DNA of 53,964 nt from Haplosporangium gracile (Eukaryota > Mortierellomycota > Mortierellomycetes > Mortierellales > Mortierellaceae), in the NCBI GenBank assembly GCA_015499985.1, contig JAAAUF010000135.1, positions 6,106 through 60,069 of the forward strand, written 5' to 3'. A program made the translations under genes and the position numbers. Positions 34,981 through 45,013 of this stretch are shown here, piece after piece. Each line of letters starts with the position of its first letter. Within the stretch, counting starts at the first letter, position 1. The notes beneath the pieces were generated by a model, which was not told where the DNA came from, did no database searches, and worked only from the letters and a program-made list of their open reading frames with translations.

Positions 34981-36089
34981 TTTTGAAGAGAGAAAAAAGT
35001 GTGGGATAAGGGGTGAGGAGAGAGGGAGAGAGAATCGTTAAGATGTTGGGAGAAAGGATGTTAAATAGTCCGGGGCAGGTTAACAGTTAATTTTTTTTTT
35101 GAGTAGGGTCGCTGTCTGTGCTTGAAGGAGGGCGTGAAGAAGGTGGAGCTGGTGTCATGATGATAACGACGCCGATTCACATATGAGACAATGACACGTA
35201 CAACCAATACCACGTTTATGGAGCATATGAATGAACCATATCAATCGCACAGCGAGCATGTCGTCACACGGACCACCTATCCCTTGTGGCATTAGCATGG
35301 CGTTCGTGCATTTTTTTTTCTATTTTTATTGTTTGCCAATGTTATTGCTGGGGTAGATTATGGCGTTGTTAAAGTGAGATTAGCGTACACCCGATCAGGG
35401 AGAACACTCCCCGCCTGGTGCTCTCTGATCAGCCAGAGGTGATCGCTGATCGGTGACCAATATGTCTCGCCATACAAGTTTGTTCGTTTCACACTTGGCA
35501 CTTGGAGGGAAGGAAACAAGCGAGGATGGTCTTACTCAGTAGGCCGAGACGGGGATGCGGGTATCTGATTGATATCCCAAGTTCCTCGCGGGATTAAATT
35601 ATGGATGATAGATTATGGAATATAGAATATGAATTATGGATTATGGATTATGGATGAATGAATCAATCAATGAAAGCTCCCTTCAAGATGGTCATCTACT
35701 GGTGCGCGCCCTTTTTTCTTTTCTTCTTTTTTTTTTTTAACGTTTGTTGTGCTCTCTTTCTCTTTCTCTATCTCGTTCTGGACAAACCCCTTCAACGCCC
35801 TCGACACCACATCTCGCCCCTGTGCCTTTCCCTGTTGTCCTCTGTCCAGGTCCCCTACCCTCTGACTTTATTCTTAGCCTTCTCATTTCCTTTTCTTATA
35901 TTCCATAACACTCATTCACTCACTCACTCACTCACTCACCTTCTCTCTCCACTTTTCACGACATAGACAATATCCCTCTCTTCGCTCTCCTCCCTCTTTC
36001 TTCCGCCTGCACCAGTTTTCCTCATTTCCCTTTTTTCCACACACATACCCCATCCTCCACAGGCGGATGCAGCCACAAGGACAACTGTA
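34981..36089. promoter_or_regulatory. Divergent region with hairpin, ATTATGG repeats and CACT microsatellite
   Basis: These 1109 bases separate the Mpv17 gene (-) from the fucosyltransferase-like gene (+). Near the centre four GATC-core sites fall within about 60 bases (35393-35452), and two of them form the arms of an imperfect hairpin (35393-35403 with 35422-35430). Degenerate GATTATGG units run from about 35595 to 35660. A CACT microsatellite lies at 35909-35939, inside a pyrimidine-rich leader (35730-36060) that precedes the plus-strand ATG. Confidence 0.5.
35909..35939 (+). repeat. (CACT)n microsatellite
   Basis: About seven CACT units, the second interrupted by ATT, in the presumed 5' leader of the downstream gene. 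Confidence 0.8.
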
Positions 36090-37700
36090 ATGAACCAAAC
36101 CTGCAAACAGTTGGCCATCGTGGCAGCCCTAGGGTCCTTCGTCAGTGTCCTCTTCATCCTCTACACAGTCCGCCACCAAGCACTCGACGGCCTTCTCGAC
36201 CAATATGCCTCTTCCCCTTCCAGCAACAGCGCCTATAACGGCACCAACAACACTCAGCCACTTGCACCAAAAGTCAAAGCTCCCAAGAGTGAATGGGATC
36301 CAGAACAAAAGTACCTCGTCTATCTCCCCTTCGAGGGCATCTCCAACCAGTTTTACTCCTTCCAGAATGCGGCCACCATGGCCAAGCGCCTTAACCGCAT
36401 TCTCGTCGTCCCGCCCATCATCTCAAACCGACATGACCGTCTGGGCACCAACCAGCCCTGGAGTCACTACATGGATCTCGAGCACATGGCTTCACACTCT
36501 GGAATCAAGGTCGTCGAGTGGCACAACATCAAAAATATCGACGCCGAATCCCGCAAAGCCATGGAGGGGGGTTCAAGAGTCAACTTTCCGGAACCCTGGA
36601 AGGCCCGGGCAGAACGGTTCCCTTGCCAAGTGATCCGCAACTATGGACACGATTATTTCGTGGGCGAGGAGGATTCGATCGGCGCCGACTTTGCATATCA
36701 ATACCTTCTGGACCTAGTCCCCATTCCTGTCCCAGGGTTCGAACCCACCGACACCGTAGCCTATGTTCAGGATATCTTGAACGCCAACCAAAACTCGACC
36801 GAGAACGTCATATGCTTCACCTTCACCTTCACGGCTCAGTTTCAGCGCAACAAGAACCGATGGGACATTGGATGGGAGGAAGCAGGAAAATACCTCCGGT
36901 TCTTGCCCAGATTCGCGTCGTACGTCGAGGACTTAATCGCCTACCGGTTCGGACTCTTGAAGGATTCGCATATCCACCCGCACCCTCCTCTGGATCTCGG
37001 AAACTCCATTCTCGACAAGGGCGACTCGTCCGAAACCTTTTTGTCCAGGAAGCCAGACTTCCCAGAATACATCGCCATCCACTTGCGACGTGGAGACATT
37101 GAGGCCAAATGCGTCAACCAACCCAAGGGCGATTGCATCATCCCCTTGTCAGAGTACAAGGGCCACGTCGATGCCATCCTCGCTACCATCCCCAAGCACA
37201 ATACTCCACCCAACGTCGTCCTCGTCTCGGACACACAGTCGGCAGAGGAAAAGGCAACCATCGACGGTTACGGATGGTACCGTCTCGATCACTCGATTGA
37301 CGAATATCTGGTCGATGCCTCCAAGGTTCTCGGCCCCTTCAGTCCAGCTCTCATCGACTCTGCAGTTTTGACAGGACGAGGCGCACGCTGGGTCATTGGA
37401 AGTCGTCGCTCGACCATGTCCTGGCTGGCCGCCATGCGCATCACAAGCTGGAACAATTTGACTATTATATACCCCAGGCAGACTGCTCAGGAGGAGGCCC
37501 AGGAGAAGACCACAGAATCCAGTGCTTCTACGCCTCTCAATCTTGCAGGTACTCGCTCAACTCGTCGCTTCACAGGATCTTCCAATCGCAGCAAGAGGCG
37601 GTACTACAGCGTCGATGGCGAGGAGGAAGAGGACTATGTATTTACTTGGGATAGACACGAACACCATTTTTTCGAAACGGCCGGACCCTCTTATAAATAA
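36090..37700 (+). CDS. O-fucosyltransferase-like type II membrane glycosyltransferase
   Basis: One uninterrupted exon of 536 aa, notable in a region where nearly every gene has introns. Residues 8-27 (LAIVAALGSFVSVLFILYTV) form a signal anchor, giving Golgi type II topology, followed by a Ser/Asn-rich stem with an NGT glycosylation sequon. The catalytic part resembles the GDP-fucose protein O-fucosyltransferase superfamily: YLVYLPFEGISNQFYSFQNA (75-94) is the first nucleotide-sugar loop, and IHLRRGDIEAKC (about 329-340) carries the family's HxRRGD-type motif. VVLVSDTQSAEEKA and IDSAVLTGRGARWVIGS follow, the latter matching the third conserved block. The C-terminal 60 residues are basic and Ser/Thr-rich, ending in an acidic-aromatic tail. 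The donor is probably GDP-fucose, inferred from the fold only. The gene is convergent with MRE11. Confidence 0.82.
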   Translation: MNQTCKQLAIVAALGSFVSVLFILYTVRHQALDGLLDQYASSPSSNSAYNGTNNTQPLAPKVKAPKSEWDPEQKYLVYLPFEGISNQFYSFQNAATMAKRLNRILVVPPIISNRHDRLGTNQPWSHYMDLEHMASHSGIKVVEWHNIKNIDAESRKAMEGGSRVNFPEPWKARAERFPCQVIRNYGHDYFVGEEDSIGADFAYQYLLDLVPIPVPGFEPTDTVAYVQDILNANQNSTENVICFTFTFTAQFQRNKNRWDIGWEEAGKYLRFLPRFASYVEDLIAYRFGLLKDSHIHPHPPLDLGNSILDKGDSSETFLSRKPDFPEYIAIHLRRGDIEAKCVNQPKGDCIIPLSEYKGHVDAILATIPKHNTPPNVVLVSDTQSAEEKATIDGYGWYRLDHSIDEYLVDASKVLGPFSPALIDSAVLTGRGARWVIGSRRSTMSWLAAMRITSWNNLTIIYPRQTAQEEAQEKTTESSASTPLNLAGTRSTRRFTGSSNRSKRRYYSVDGEEEEDYVFTWDRHEHHFFETAGPSYK

Positions 37701-37831
37701 ACAGGCTTAGAATTATCGCAAAGCAAATTTCTTTATTCTTGTTACTCTAAGTGTTCTGTAGTTGTCTATCTGCCTCGTGCTTCTTTCAACACTCAGAAGA
37801 GTCGGATAAGAACGAAAAGCGCCGAGTACGC

Positions 37832-40800
37832 TCAAAACAACTTCTTTTTGCGACTTCCAATCGACGCAACAAGGCGCGACGGTGCTTGGTTGGATCCTTG
37901 ACTGCTAACCTGGCTTGCATTCTGTGCTCCTGCTCGACCCTTTGGCGCCGGTGCGGCTCGTGTACTTGCACTTGTGCCTTGATCTTGAACAATCGCTGCT
38001 GCTACTCCTGCCGTCTTTTTTGCTGCAACTGTTGCTCTTGGCTTGGGCGCAGCCTTCGGTTTCGGAGGACTACATAAACGGTAAATGAAAAGGGGTAAAA
38101 AGGTAAAAAGGGGTTATTCAACAGTAATCACCATCGCTACTGCAGATGTTCAAAGTACACAAAACGATGGCTACGTACCTTTTGGCGAACGCTTTGCCCT
38201 TGGCGCGCGTCCCGGCCTTGGGAACTAAAAATTCATCATCTCCATCCTCGCCGCCGGTTTGGTCATTCGTAACAGACGCTTCGTCTTCACTGTCCAGAAC
38301 CACATGTGTCTGCTTGCGAGGGCTTCGGCTTCTAGTCTGGACTGGTTCCTGATAGTCATCATTGTCATCCCCTTCTTGGTCCTCGGATTCGTCCTCCCCA
38401 TGTGAGTCCTCTACTACAATTGTCCGAGTTCGAGTGGAGGCGGACCTGGGAACAGGTGGAATTACCGCTTTTCGAACAGGACGCTTGGCGTTGCTTCCTG
38501 CAGTACTGACCGCTGGTTGCTTCCGAGGGCTCCTTGCTCTTGATGCCACTTTGCCCCTTGGCTTCTTGGCCTCAGCTTCCGACGCCATACTCTCCTCGTC
38601 CTCGTCGTTTGTATGATCGACATCCATATCGTTGCTAACGTCATCGCGACCAGTCCGTTTCTATTAATTCAAGACATAAATTTGAGTTAGAGATATTTGT
38701 CACCGCCCAAGGAATCATGTAAGGCATCATTCTGAGTAAGAGTCATACATGATTCAAGAGTCCGCCGTTAGGGTAGTCGCGTGCATATTTCTCTGCCTGA
38801 AGATCCTTTTCCTTGTTGATCTAATACGTGAAATGGCAGTAGTGAATACGAAGATGGGTAGCGTTAGGCCTTGCAATGTATCTCCTACAACTCATCCGAG
38901 ATAAGGTTTGTTTCATATCGACTTGCCTCTTTCAAGAGCGCCTCCTCAAGTTCAATGTTTTGTTTCGTCCGCATCACTTTTTGCATCCTGTCGAGCAAAT
39001 TGACAACAAAACTGGAGGAATAAAAGACCAAGATAAAGCACAATATTAATAATGGCGTAGTCTAGCATCTGTCACGGTGCATAAAAAAGAATTGCTCAAG
39101 ACGCCAGACTTACTCTTTCACGGCGTCTTTTTCATCCTTTTCCACGTAGATACGAACGGCATCAGCCAGCTGCATTTCGGGCAAGATGCTCAGGTTCTGT
39201 GCAGAGAGGTACTTTTGAACCAGGTTCTCTACTTTCAGTGTATCCAGTTTCTCGGTCGGCTCTACATGGTCGATCTCAGCCTTTGTCTTTGCCGCGACTA
39301 CTCGAGAAACCGCGAGTAGAAAGCAGAAGAGTAAGTAATGTGGAGCTCGAATACTGTTTGATAACTGTGAATTTTCTGATAACAGGTTGTACGGTCACCT
39401 ACCGGTCTTGTTGAAGGCGATCTTTCGCCTGTAAAATTGAACAATGTCGCGTGGGTTGGCCACCGCGTCCACAAACTCTTGTCCAAATCGCTGTGGGTTG
39501 AAAATCTCATATCCTCCACTGTACTCGACCTGTAATGCAAAGTAAACAATGTGTGCGCGCTGTTGGTTTACGTGTCTGCGAAAATGGCGCGAAACATGAG
39601 GAAAATCCGACTTGATACGGGAAGTCGGATCGTACCTTGAGACGGACAAGGGGTTTTGGGATCTGTGCTGGCTGGTCACCACTCTGGTCTTGATCTGTAT
39701 CGCCTTCGTCACTTTCGCCATCAGGATCCATGCGTCGTTTCCGTGCAGAGCTCTTGTTTTTGTCCAACCAGCCGGTCTTGGCCTCCTCAACAAGTTCTCG
39801 GACCTAATAACAAGTGGCCACCGGCGATTAGGGCTTGTGAAATATCTCACTGATTCATCTTTGAACCAAGTCAAATTGTCAACACGAACACTCACCTTCC
39901 TGGAAATTAAGCTGTTGACTTTTTGCTGGTTAGTAGGGTCGAGCTGATGATCGGCAAGAACGAGGTCGCCCATGATAAATGGTCGCACAGAAGCTAAGCG
40001 GATCTTGTCCAGTTTGAACTTGCCCCGACAGATCTTGAGCAAGGCGACGTGCTTCTCTTTAGATTCTCCTTCTGACAAACTAGTAGCGACGGAGGATCCA
40101 GGTTGGCTCACATGAAATCCCTGCTGCGGGTTATAGACAGGATCAACAAGGCACTCGTGCTCATGACCCCAAATTACCAGGTTGATAAAGTCATCCAAGA
40201 ACGCCTCTGGGATATAGCTCTTGGGTCCATGCATGACTCTTTTGTGCGAGCGGATGAAATTAAACACAGAAGAATAAGTACTCGCCCCTTTCGTCCATGG
40301 TTGGTTAATGCTCTAGTGGCTCTCAATGCATCACCGAGAAAGACTTCTTACCGGTTTTGATGCAAGACAAGCATGTTGTACCAGGGCTCCTCTTCCTCGT
40401 CCTCTTCCGGTCGCATCAGCTTCACGTTACGACGTAAAAATGTTTGGTGAAGACGTTCGTCGCGAATGTTTCCGATCCCGAAAAGCGCAAGTCGACTGGC
40501 TCCCTTCTGCAGCAGAATCGGTTTGACGACCACGTTGTCGACTTCTTGTGAGCGTCCGAAATAGTTGACAAGCCCATTCATCGCGAGCTGGTCCAGAGCA
40601 CACAGATTTCCATCTCCTGCAGGATCGTCGTGGTTGCCGTGGATTGAGAACACTGGAATCGCGATATTCAGATTGGCGTCCATGTAGTTGACATTTTCGA
40701 TTCTATCATATTCCATCATTTGAGCATACGTTAATAGCGGACGCGAATTATATAAGCGTATCATCATCAATTACAATTCAACAAGCAATGCGGCCCTACC

Positions 40801-41413
40801 CCTCCGGAAAGTTGTCGTTGGGATCGCTGAGAAACTCGAGACTAATGGGCTTGTCGCCCAAACAGTACTGTTTTAGCAGTTTAGTCGTGTTGTAAAGTGT
40901 TTTCCGTGATGGCTTGTTTTCGTGAAAGAGGTCCCCTCCGAGCAGAATCATGTCCACCTGTAATTTTTTAGTCGAGTTGATTAGAGAAATTGACTAAATG
41001 AGCGTTGTAGTTATTTCCGAAGGCGCGTTTGTAATTATTTAATTGTATCAAGGAGTAGCCACAGTGTCACTTGCCTCGGACTCGACGGCGAGCTTGAGAA
41101 TCTCCTCAAAGGCCCTAAACGAGTCGTCGCCTCTTACAGGATCTTTCTCCAAATAGCCTAGGTGGTTGTCCGTTGCCACCAAAATCGAGAATGTGTCCTG
41201 TCCCTCTCCTTCGCCTTGGCTCAGCTGCGACGCATTGCTCTGCTCCAGCCTATGTCAATTCATGTTGCCAAGTAGAATGATTCACACAGCGCATATTAGT
41301 ACGGAGTTGATTCGCTTCTGTCCACAAAGATTTCGAGCATGAGAATGCGAATGTTTCTGTTGTTTGTTGCTGAGGTTGATTCGACGTTACATGTCAGGGC
41401 TCAAGTCGTCCAT
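37832..41413 (-). CDS. MRE11: Double-strand break repair nuclease MRE11
   Basis: Twelve exons (41413-41391, 41249-41075, 40957-40800, 40702-40352, 40238-39896, 39803-39636, 39529-39403, 39297-39114, 39011-38927, 38820-38749, 38660-38179, 38069-37832) all join in phase and give 801 aa. MRE11 is the nuclease of the MRN/MRX complex that processes DNA ends. The metal-binding motifs are intact: ATDNHLGY (D35, H37), [14 protein letters not shown] (D75), [10 protein letters not shown] (N142, H143), and VIWGHEHEC (H261, H263). Other family blocks are VLHQNR with [11 protein letters not shown] and [18 protein letters not shown]. The C-terminal half contains an acidic insert ([15 protein letters not shown]) and a Lys/Arg- and Ser-rich tail with two SPRK sites, as in other eukaryotes. 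Two introns use GC donors (listed separately). The first exon is only 23 nt and supplies the start codon. Confidence 0.93.
38821..38926 (-). other. GC-AG intron in MRE11 (intron 9)
   Basis: On the minus strand the exon ends AAAGAG and the intron begins GCAAGT, the canonical form of GC donors. It ends TATTAG before ATCAAC. Phase 0 is kept on both sides. The nearest GT alternative (GTAGGA further on) breaks the frame. Confidence 0.75.
40958..41074 (-). other. GC-AG intron in MRE11 (intron 2)
   Basis: The donor is TCCGAG followed by GCAAGT on the minus strand, and the acceptor is TTACAG before GTGGAC. The join falls inside the strictly conserved MRE11 core, between LAVESE and [11 protein letters not shown], so the boundary is well fixed by homology. 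Confidence 0.85.
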
Positions 41414-41668
41414 GGTGAGGGTAAGTGATGCTTCGTTTGCTTCCTGGTAGTTGCGGCCGTTGATTCCTGTGAGCTGAAGTTTGTGCAGTTGTGCAGTGGA
41501 CAGAACGTGTTGTTGTTGTCAACGGTGTGGAGGGGAAGTGCGAAAGGTAAAGACGAAAAAGAAGAGAGACACAAAAGGCAAAAAAGTGCAACTTTTATTA
41601 TTTATTGAAAAAATGATTTTTGGTGGCAAAGACGTGGTATGTGACAAATAGGAAACGAAAAATGAAGG
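41414..41668. promoter_or_regulatory. MRE11 promoter and channel-gene 3' flank
   Basis: Tandem minus-strand genes leave 255 bases here. The right part carries the MRE11 promoter; the left, A/T-rich part includes AATAAA on either strand near 41598 to 41610. No specific element was recognised. Confidence 0.4.
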
Positions 41669-44194
41669 TTATTCATCCGAGGGCGCCTCCTCGGCGGGGG
41701 CAGTGAGTTGCTTGAGGAGGGCCTCCATCTCCTTCTGACGCTCCTCCATCCTAGAAATGCTGGCCAATAGCGTTTGGACCAACGCTTCGCTCACAGCGGG
41801 TCCAGCCGCGGCACTCGAGGCAACAGCGGCGGCGGCAGCTGCATCTGCACGCTCGTCCTCATCCGATGAAGACGATGCTTCCTCAGCGCGAGCTGCCGCG
41901 GCTGCAGCCTTGGCGCGAGCCTCATTCTCCTTGACACGGCGACGCTGGAAATCGGCAAAGGTCTCGTTGGCGGGTCCATATGACTTCCAGCCAGTGAACA
42001 CAGCATCTGCAACGACTCCTTCCTCGCCATTCGCAATCTGGATGGCTGTCTCGGCCGACTCGGCTGCAACTCCCTCATCACTCCCGATCATGAAGAGATC
42101 CTCGACACTGATATCATCCAGAGTCAAGTGGCGGTAACGACGACGACCTCCTTGCATGTCATTGTCATCGTTGGTATCCCTGAGCTTCTCGTGGCGCTTT
42201 TGCTCGCTGTGGGCTATCGACAGGACGGGGATCCAGAAGAGGGTTCCCATGACGACACGGTTGAGCGACTTGTAGTTCTCCTTGGACAGAATGGGTGAGA
42301 AGGGAATGACAAAGAACACCTCGATCAAGTTGAAGGGGGCGGCGTAAGGGAACTGATCCGGCGACTTTAAGTACGAGAAGACCTTGAAGGTGAACAAGGC
42401 CAAGTACTCCTTCTCGGACGAGTCGGTAATGTTGGTGTACGACGAGTTGAAGAGGGCAATCAAGAGGTTAAGCAAAATGATTGAAGTCAAGAACAGGTAA
42501 AGGGCAAAGACCCAGAATCCATACTTGTTATCAAGGCGCTCAGCAACCTCCCAATCGGGGTCCTGAAGAAAACCACGCACTAGGAGCGAGAAAGCTGCGT
42601 TGAAGTCCTTGATTTTATTTCCCTGCAGAGCGTAGAAGCTCTGGAGGAAACCAATGAACACCCAAGCGAGGAGCCAGAAGAACATGATTCCGTCCTTGAG
42701 CATCTTTTGTAACACCATCACCATCGTCCCTGTAGGGATTTAAAACACGGGAAAAAAAGGGATTGTCAGCCGTCTTTGTATCAATGTCAAATGGAGACTG
42801 GTTAATATCATATTATCCTGCCTGTCTTACCAAAGTACTGGTTGCCATCCAATAATGAGAGTGTTTTGACCCACAAAAAGACGGCAAGCAGGGCTTGGAG
42901 ATCGTATGCAATCTCGTTGTATTGTCCGATTTTAATCGAATCGGTGAGAATGTAAGAAGCGGTGAAACGGAACGAGAACGAGACCATGAACATGGAGTAG
43001 GAGATGATGTTGATCCAGTGCCAGATGCTGCCAAGAAAAAAAGCAGTGCCTCCCTCAAAGATCTATTCAACATTGATTTGATGGTTATAGACATACTTAT
43101 ACTGGGAATGTTTACAGTACAATTTATGTCAAACATGCATCAACGATGAACATTTTGTTTTGCTGCTTACCAGACGGAACTCTTCAAAAATGTAACCACA
43201 GACAAACACATACATGAGCCACTCGATAATGTTGGGATGCGGGGCCTGGTTGTTGACGACAAATGTGTACATGGCCAAGAAGACGATAAACAGACCAATC
43301 TTCATGTTATTTTGGTATCTAATCGGAAAAAAACAACGAGTATAGAGAGTAAGCACCTGCAAACAAAAATATGATATCCATCAATTAACGTTACCAATTC
43401 ATTCAGCGTGCCCACCAAATCGACCTATCAACATGGCTCCAATAAAAACCACGAACTTACTTAGGAACATTAAGACGACCAATATCGAACCAATCCATGA
43501 GGTCACGACGGGAACGACGGAGACCACCGTATTCAATAAAGCGGATGCGAGACTCATCGTCCTCGACCTGGAGAATGAGACCGGTCCATAGTGCCTGGAC
43601 ACAGCGTTGAACCTCAATATCGGCAATAAAGTCTGTAGCATGGACACGGATGGCGATTTCAATAGCGTTTTCGGCAGTGTTGCGCTCCTCGCCGATGGCA
43701 TAGTAAGGTCGAGTGAGAACATGGCAGTAGGTGCCCATACGATCCTTGTCGACAAAAGCCTTTGTGACGGCAGCAGCAGCGACCTGGCAGACCTCGGCAC
43801 GACGGTCGAGGAGTCTCTTGCGTCCAACGTCACGCTGACCCTCGGCGACCATGGTCTCGATGCAGCGGAGAAGACCGTAGACGACCTCCTGACCGAGACT
43901 GCAGAGGTACTCGACGACTTCGTCAGTGACGATCTCGTCCTCGACGTTAGCACAATCGACGAGGGAGTTGATGAGGGTGAAAAGGCGGGGAAGGAGGGCG
44001 TGGACTCGCTTGGGTGCAGATGAGGACGAGTTGATGTGGTGTCCGTTGGGGATCTCATTTTCGATGAGATTGCGGATGTTTCCTACGACATCGCGATGAG
44101 ATCTTTCGTCATGGTGATTGTCTTGGTCCTGGTCATTGTTGTCTTGGTCCTGGAGGAGCGGGGTGTGCTCATGGTCCTGGTCGTTATCAGCCAT
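41669..44194 (-). CDS. YVC1: YVC1-like vacuolar TRP cation channel
   Basis: Four exons (44194-43461, 43318-43171, 43062-42831, 42729-41669) join in phase and give 724 aa. YVC1/TRPY channels release calcium from the fungal vacuole on osmotic stretch. The N-terminal 245 residues are cytosolic, with an acidic start, a possible dileucine-type vacuolar signal (EHTPLLQD), and a helical region (LLPRLFTLINSLVDCANVED). Membrane segments start at MKIGLFIVFLAMYTFVV and continue with IIEWLMYVFVCGYIFEEFR, WINIISYSMFMVSFSFRF, LQALLAVFLWVKTLSLL and MFFWLLAWVFIGFLQSFYAL. The pore loop is about FSLLVRGFLQDPDW, followed by the S6 helix LYLFLTSIILLNLLIALFNS. After S6 comes a soluble tail with an ordered acidic part (TLDDISVEDLFMIGSDE), then Ala-rich segments and a terminal coiled coil (MEERQKEMEALLKQL), probably for tetramerisation. 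Confidence 0.88.
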
Positions 44195-45013
44195 GTCTGG
44201 AAGATCGACACTTCTTTATTTCCGGAATGTAAGGAAAGGGAAAGAGAAGGAGGAGAGGAGGAAGGAACGGAAGAGGTAAAGAAATAGAAAAAAGAAAGAA
44301 AAGGGAGAAGAGAAGAGGAGGGAAGAGAAGAGGAATAAAAGAAGAAGGAGGAGGGGTAGAGGTAACTGTCGTCAGCAGGGGAACCGTTGAGAGGAATAGG
44401 GAGGATGTGTTGCCACAGTATGTCCTTGTCCATAACATCATCTTCACGCAAAGACTCCTTTCTAGACTCATTTTCATCACATCAAAGCAACAACCAGACA
44501 ACAACAAAAATCAAAAGAACAAGTAACCCATGAACAACTCCATAAAAGAAAGAAAAAAAGCCTCGACCTCCTTGTTTCTCTCTTCCCATCGCTCTCGTTT
44601 TCCTCCCCTTCCTTCCCGTTCCTGCATCCAGCTCGTAGACTATCGTCTTTTTTTTTTTTTTGCTTTTCGCATTCCTTCCCAGTCCCCTCGAGCCAATATC
44701 CAGCCCACTTGCTGAGCTCTATCTCTTGTTGGTTCACTCCAAATAACATACTCAACTCCGCTTGGTAAGAAAGCAAACTTGCCTTACCTCATCGGCATTT
44801 GTGCGTGCTCGGTCCCTCACGCGACGACTAAAAAAAAAAAAAGAAGAGGCTCTAAGAATCCGTGTTGCATAAAGATGGTGAATGTGTGCGTATACGGTAG
44901 CAAAGCTTCAATTGGTCAGGGACAGCCAGGGATGGAAAAAAAAAATGGGGTATATATTTGAGATATAAACGAAAATCCCATAGCCACCTACGAGCTTGCT
45001 GAGCTATCGAGGT
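44195..45013. promoter_or_regulatory. Promoter region of the TRP channel gene
   Basis: These 819 bases lie between the channel start and the stop of the next minus-strand gene. The coding-strand leader (44215-44345) is strongly pyrimidine-rich. Poly-T and poly-A runs occur at about 44647-44661 and 44830-44841. No gene or RNA was seen. Confidence 0.45.

Noticed and set aside
36735..36752. GGTTCGAACCC, a possible tRNA B box
   Set aside because: It lies inside the fucosyltransferase coding frame and has no matching A box or cloverleaf arms.
44187..44507. Minus-strand frames upstream of the TRP channel
   Set aside because: They arise from the pyrimidine-rich leader of the channel gene and contain no domain.
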